This document shows positions 4,918 through 5,358 of a stretch of DNA of 5,358 bases, in pieces. The translations under genes and the position numbers were made by a program. Numbering within the stretch: the stretch's first letter is position 1; every line of letters begins with the position of its first letter. Source of the DNA: an uncultured Eubacteriales bacterium (GTDB lineage Bacteria > Bacillota_A > Clostridia > Oscillospirales > Oscillospiraceae). Location of the stretch: NCBI GenBank assembly GCA_949747935.1, contig CATKHE010000172.1, positions 1 through 5,358 of the forward strand. The letters run 5' to 3'. Below the pieces are notes generated by a model. That model saw nothing but the letters and a program-made list of their open reading frames with translations, ran no database searches and was not told the origin of the DNA.

Positions 4918-5358
4918 ATGCGTCTGGATCTGCGAGATATCATACACATCCCGGACGCAAAAAAGACGTTTCAGTTCCAGCTGGATCTTTCTCAGCAGGA
5001 CTTCTACGGAATCCGGCCCGTTGTCCGCCCTGTAGAGATCAAGGGCAGCGTGACTAACCACGCCGGCGCCCTGCTTCTGGAGGGAACGGCACGCTCTGTT
5101 CTGGACCTTCAGTGCGACCGCTGCGGGAAAAGCTTTTCCAGGGAAAAGGTGGTCGTGCTGGACAGCTTGGCGGCTCAAGAGCTGGAGAATGAGGAAAACG
5201 ACGATATTCTCCTTCTGAACGGCACCGAGTTGGATCTGGACGAGGCGGTATCAACCGCTTTCATCCTCGCGATGGATACCAAAAACCTTTGCTCAGACGA
5301 CTGCAAAGGGCTGTGCGCCAAGTGCGGAGCCGATTTGAACCTCGGCCCCTGCGGGTGC
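4918..5358 (+). CDS. yceD: YceD/DUF177 family protein, 3' end beyond the window
   Basis: The 147 visible codons have no stop and run off the right edge. The DUF177 (YceD) family is linked to 23S rRNA accumulation and large-subunit assembly in E. coli and plants, and its gene normally lies just before rpmF (ribosomal protein L32). The protein starts MRLDLRDIIHIPDAKKTF. It has a first cysteine pair CDRC at 66-69 and ends with the family's typical cysteine-rich tail, C125, C129, C133, C136, C145 and C147 in LCSDDCKGLCAKCGADLNLG (124-143) and PCGC (144-147). These probably bind zinc, but that is inferred. An acidic stretch ELENEENDDI (87-96) precedes the LDLDEAV segment. Family members are about 160-180 aa, so only a short tail is missing. 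The start has a strong ribosome binding site and consensus promoter. It is divergent from the pseudouridine synthase operon. Confidence 0.93.
   Translation, partial: MRLDLRDIIHIPDAKKTFQFQLDLSQQDFYGIRPVVRPVEIKGSVTNHAGALLLEGTARSVLDLQCDRCGKSFSREKVVVLDSLAAQELENEENDDILLLNGTELDLDEAVSTAFILAMDTKNLCSDDCKGLCAKCGADLNLGPCGC

Noticed and set aside
4733..5035. 100-codon + strand frame overlapping the divergent promoter and yceD start
   Set aside because: It crosses the consensus promoter and the start of yceD in another frame and resembles no family.
4750..5178. 143-codon upstream extension of the pseudouridine synthase reading frame
   Set aside because: It runs antisense through the yceD gene and across its promoter, has no family resemblance, and the ATG at 4749 has a good GGAGGT site and the normal family N-terminus.

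Overview
The window looks chromosomal and comes from a Gram-positive, moderately high-GC Firmicute. The class Clostridia is likely, most probably a gut Oscillospiraceae-type lineage. This is inferred from strong GGAGG ribosome binding sites before nearly every gene, a LytTR regulator paired with a membrane protein, a long ROK-like protein, and a YceD (DUF177) gene with a near-perfect housekeeping promoter. The genus is a guess from style, not from a marker gene.

Layout from left to right. Bases 1-24 may be the last codons of a + strand gene ending in TAA. A strong 13-bp GC-rich hairpin at 29-58 follows and sits directly after the stop of the leftward genes, so it probably terminates both strands. 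The first leftward unit (1288 down to 61) encodes a 156-aa LytTR DNA-binding regulator and, overlapping it by 17 nt, a 257-aa polytopic membrane protein whose N-terminal half resembles DUF3021. Upstream is a well-formed promoter, TAGACA-N17-TATACT. Immediately upstream of its -35 lie two perfect 13-bp direct repeats with a 21-bp period, the architecture of a LytTR operator. The pair therefore looks like a self-regulated LytTR regulatory system.

The second leftward unit (4749 down to 1474) holds three closely spaced genes: an RluA-family pseudouridine synthase with an S4 domain, an Ogt-type O6-alkylguanine-DNA alkyltransferase, and a 585-aa ROK-like sugar-kinase-fold protein with an unusual 170-residue N-terminal extension. 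The gaps are 46 and 29 nt and each gene has its own ribosome binding site. A hairpin at 1434-1462 follows the last gene but lacks a good U-tract. The unit reads as a mixed-function operon.

Between the second unit and the rightward gene lies a 168-bp AT-rich divergent promoter region. It carries a consensus TTGACA-N17-TATAAT promoter for the + strand, a weaker TTGACA-N17-TGAAAT candidate for the - strand, a perfect 10-bp tandem repeat, a 7-bp tandem repeat and a 7-bp-arm inverted repeat. The + strand gene (4918 to the edge) is the YceD/DUF177 protein, which in most bacteria lies just before rpmF (ribosomal protein L32). It runs off the window with its cysteine-rich C-terminus almost complete.

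The window is mostly ordinary. The best candidates for something less described are the LytTR/membrane-protein unit, because of the extra C-terminal membrane half and the clear operator, and the extended ROK-like protein without the usual zinc motif. No RNA genes, CRISPR arrays, insertion sequences or phage genes were seen.
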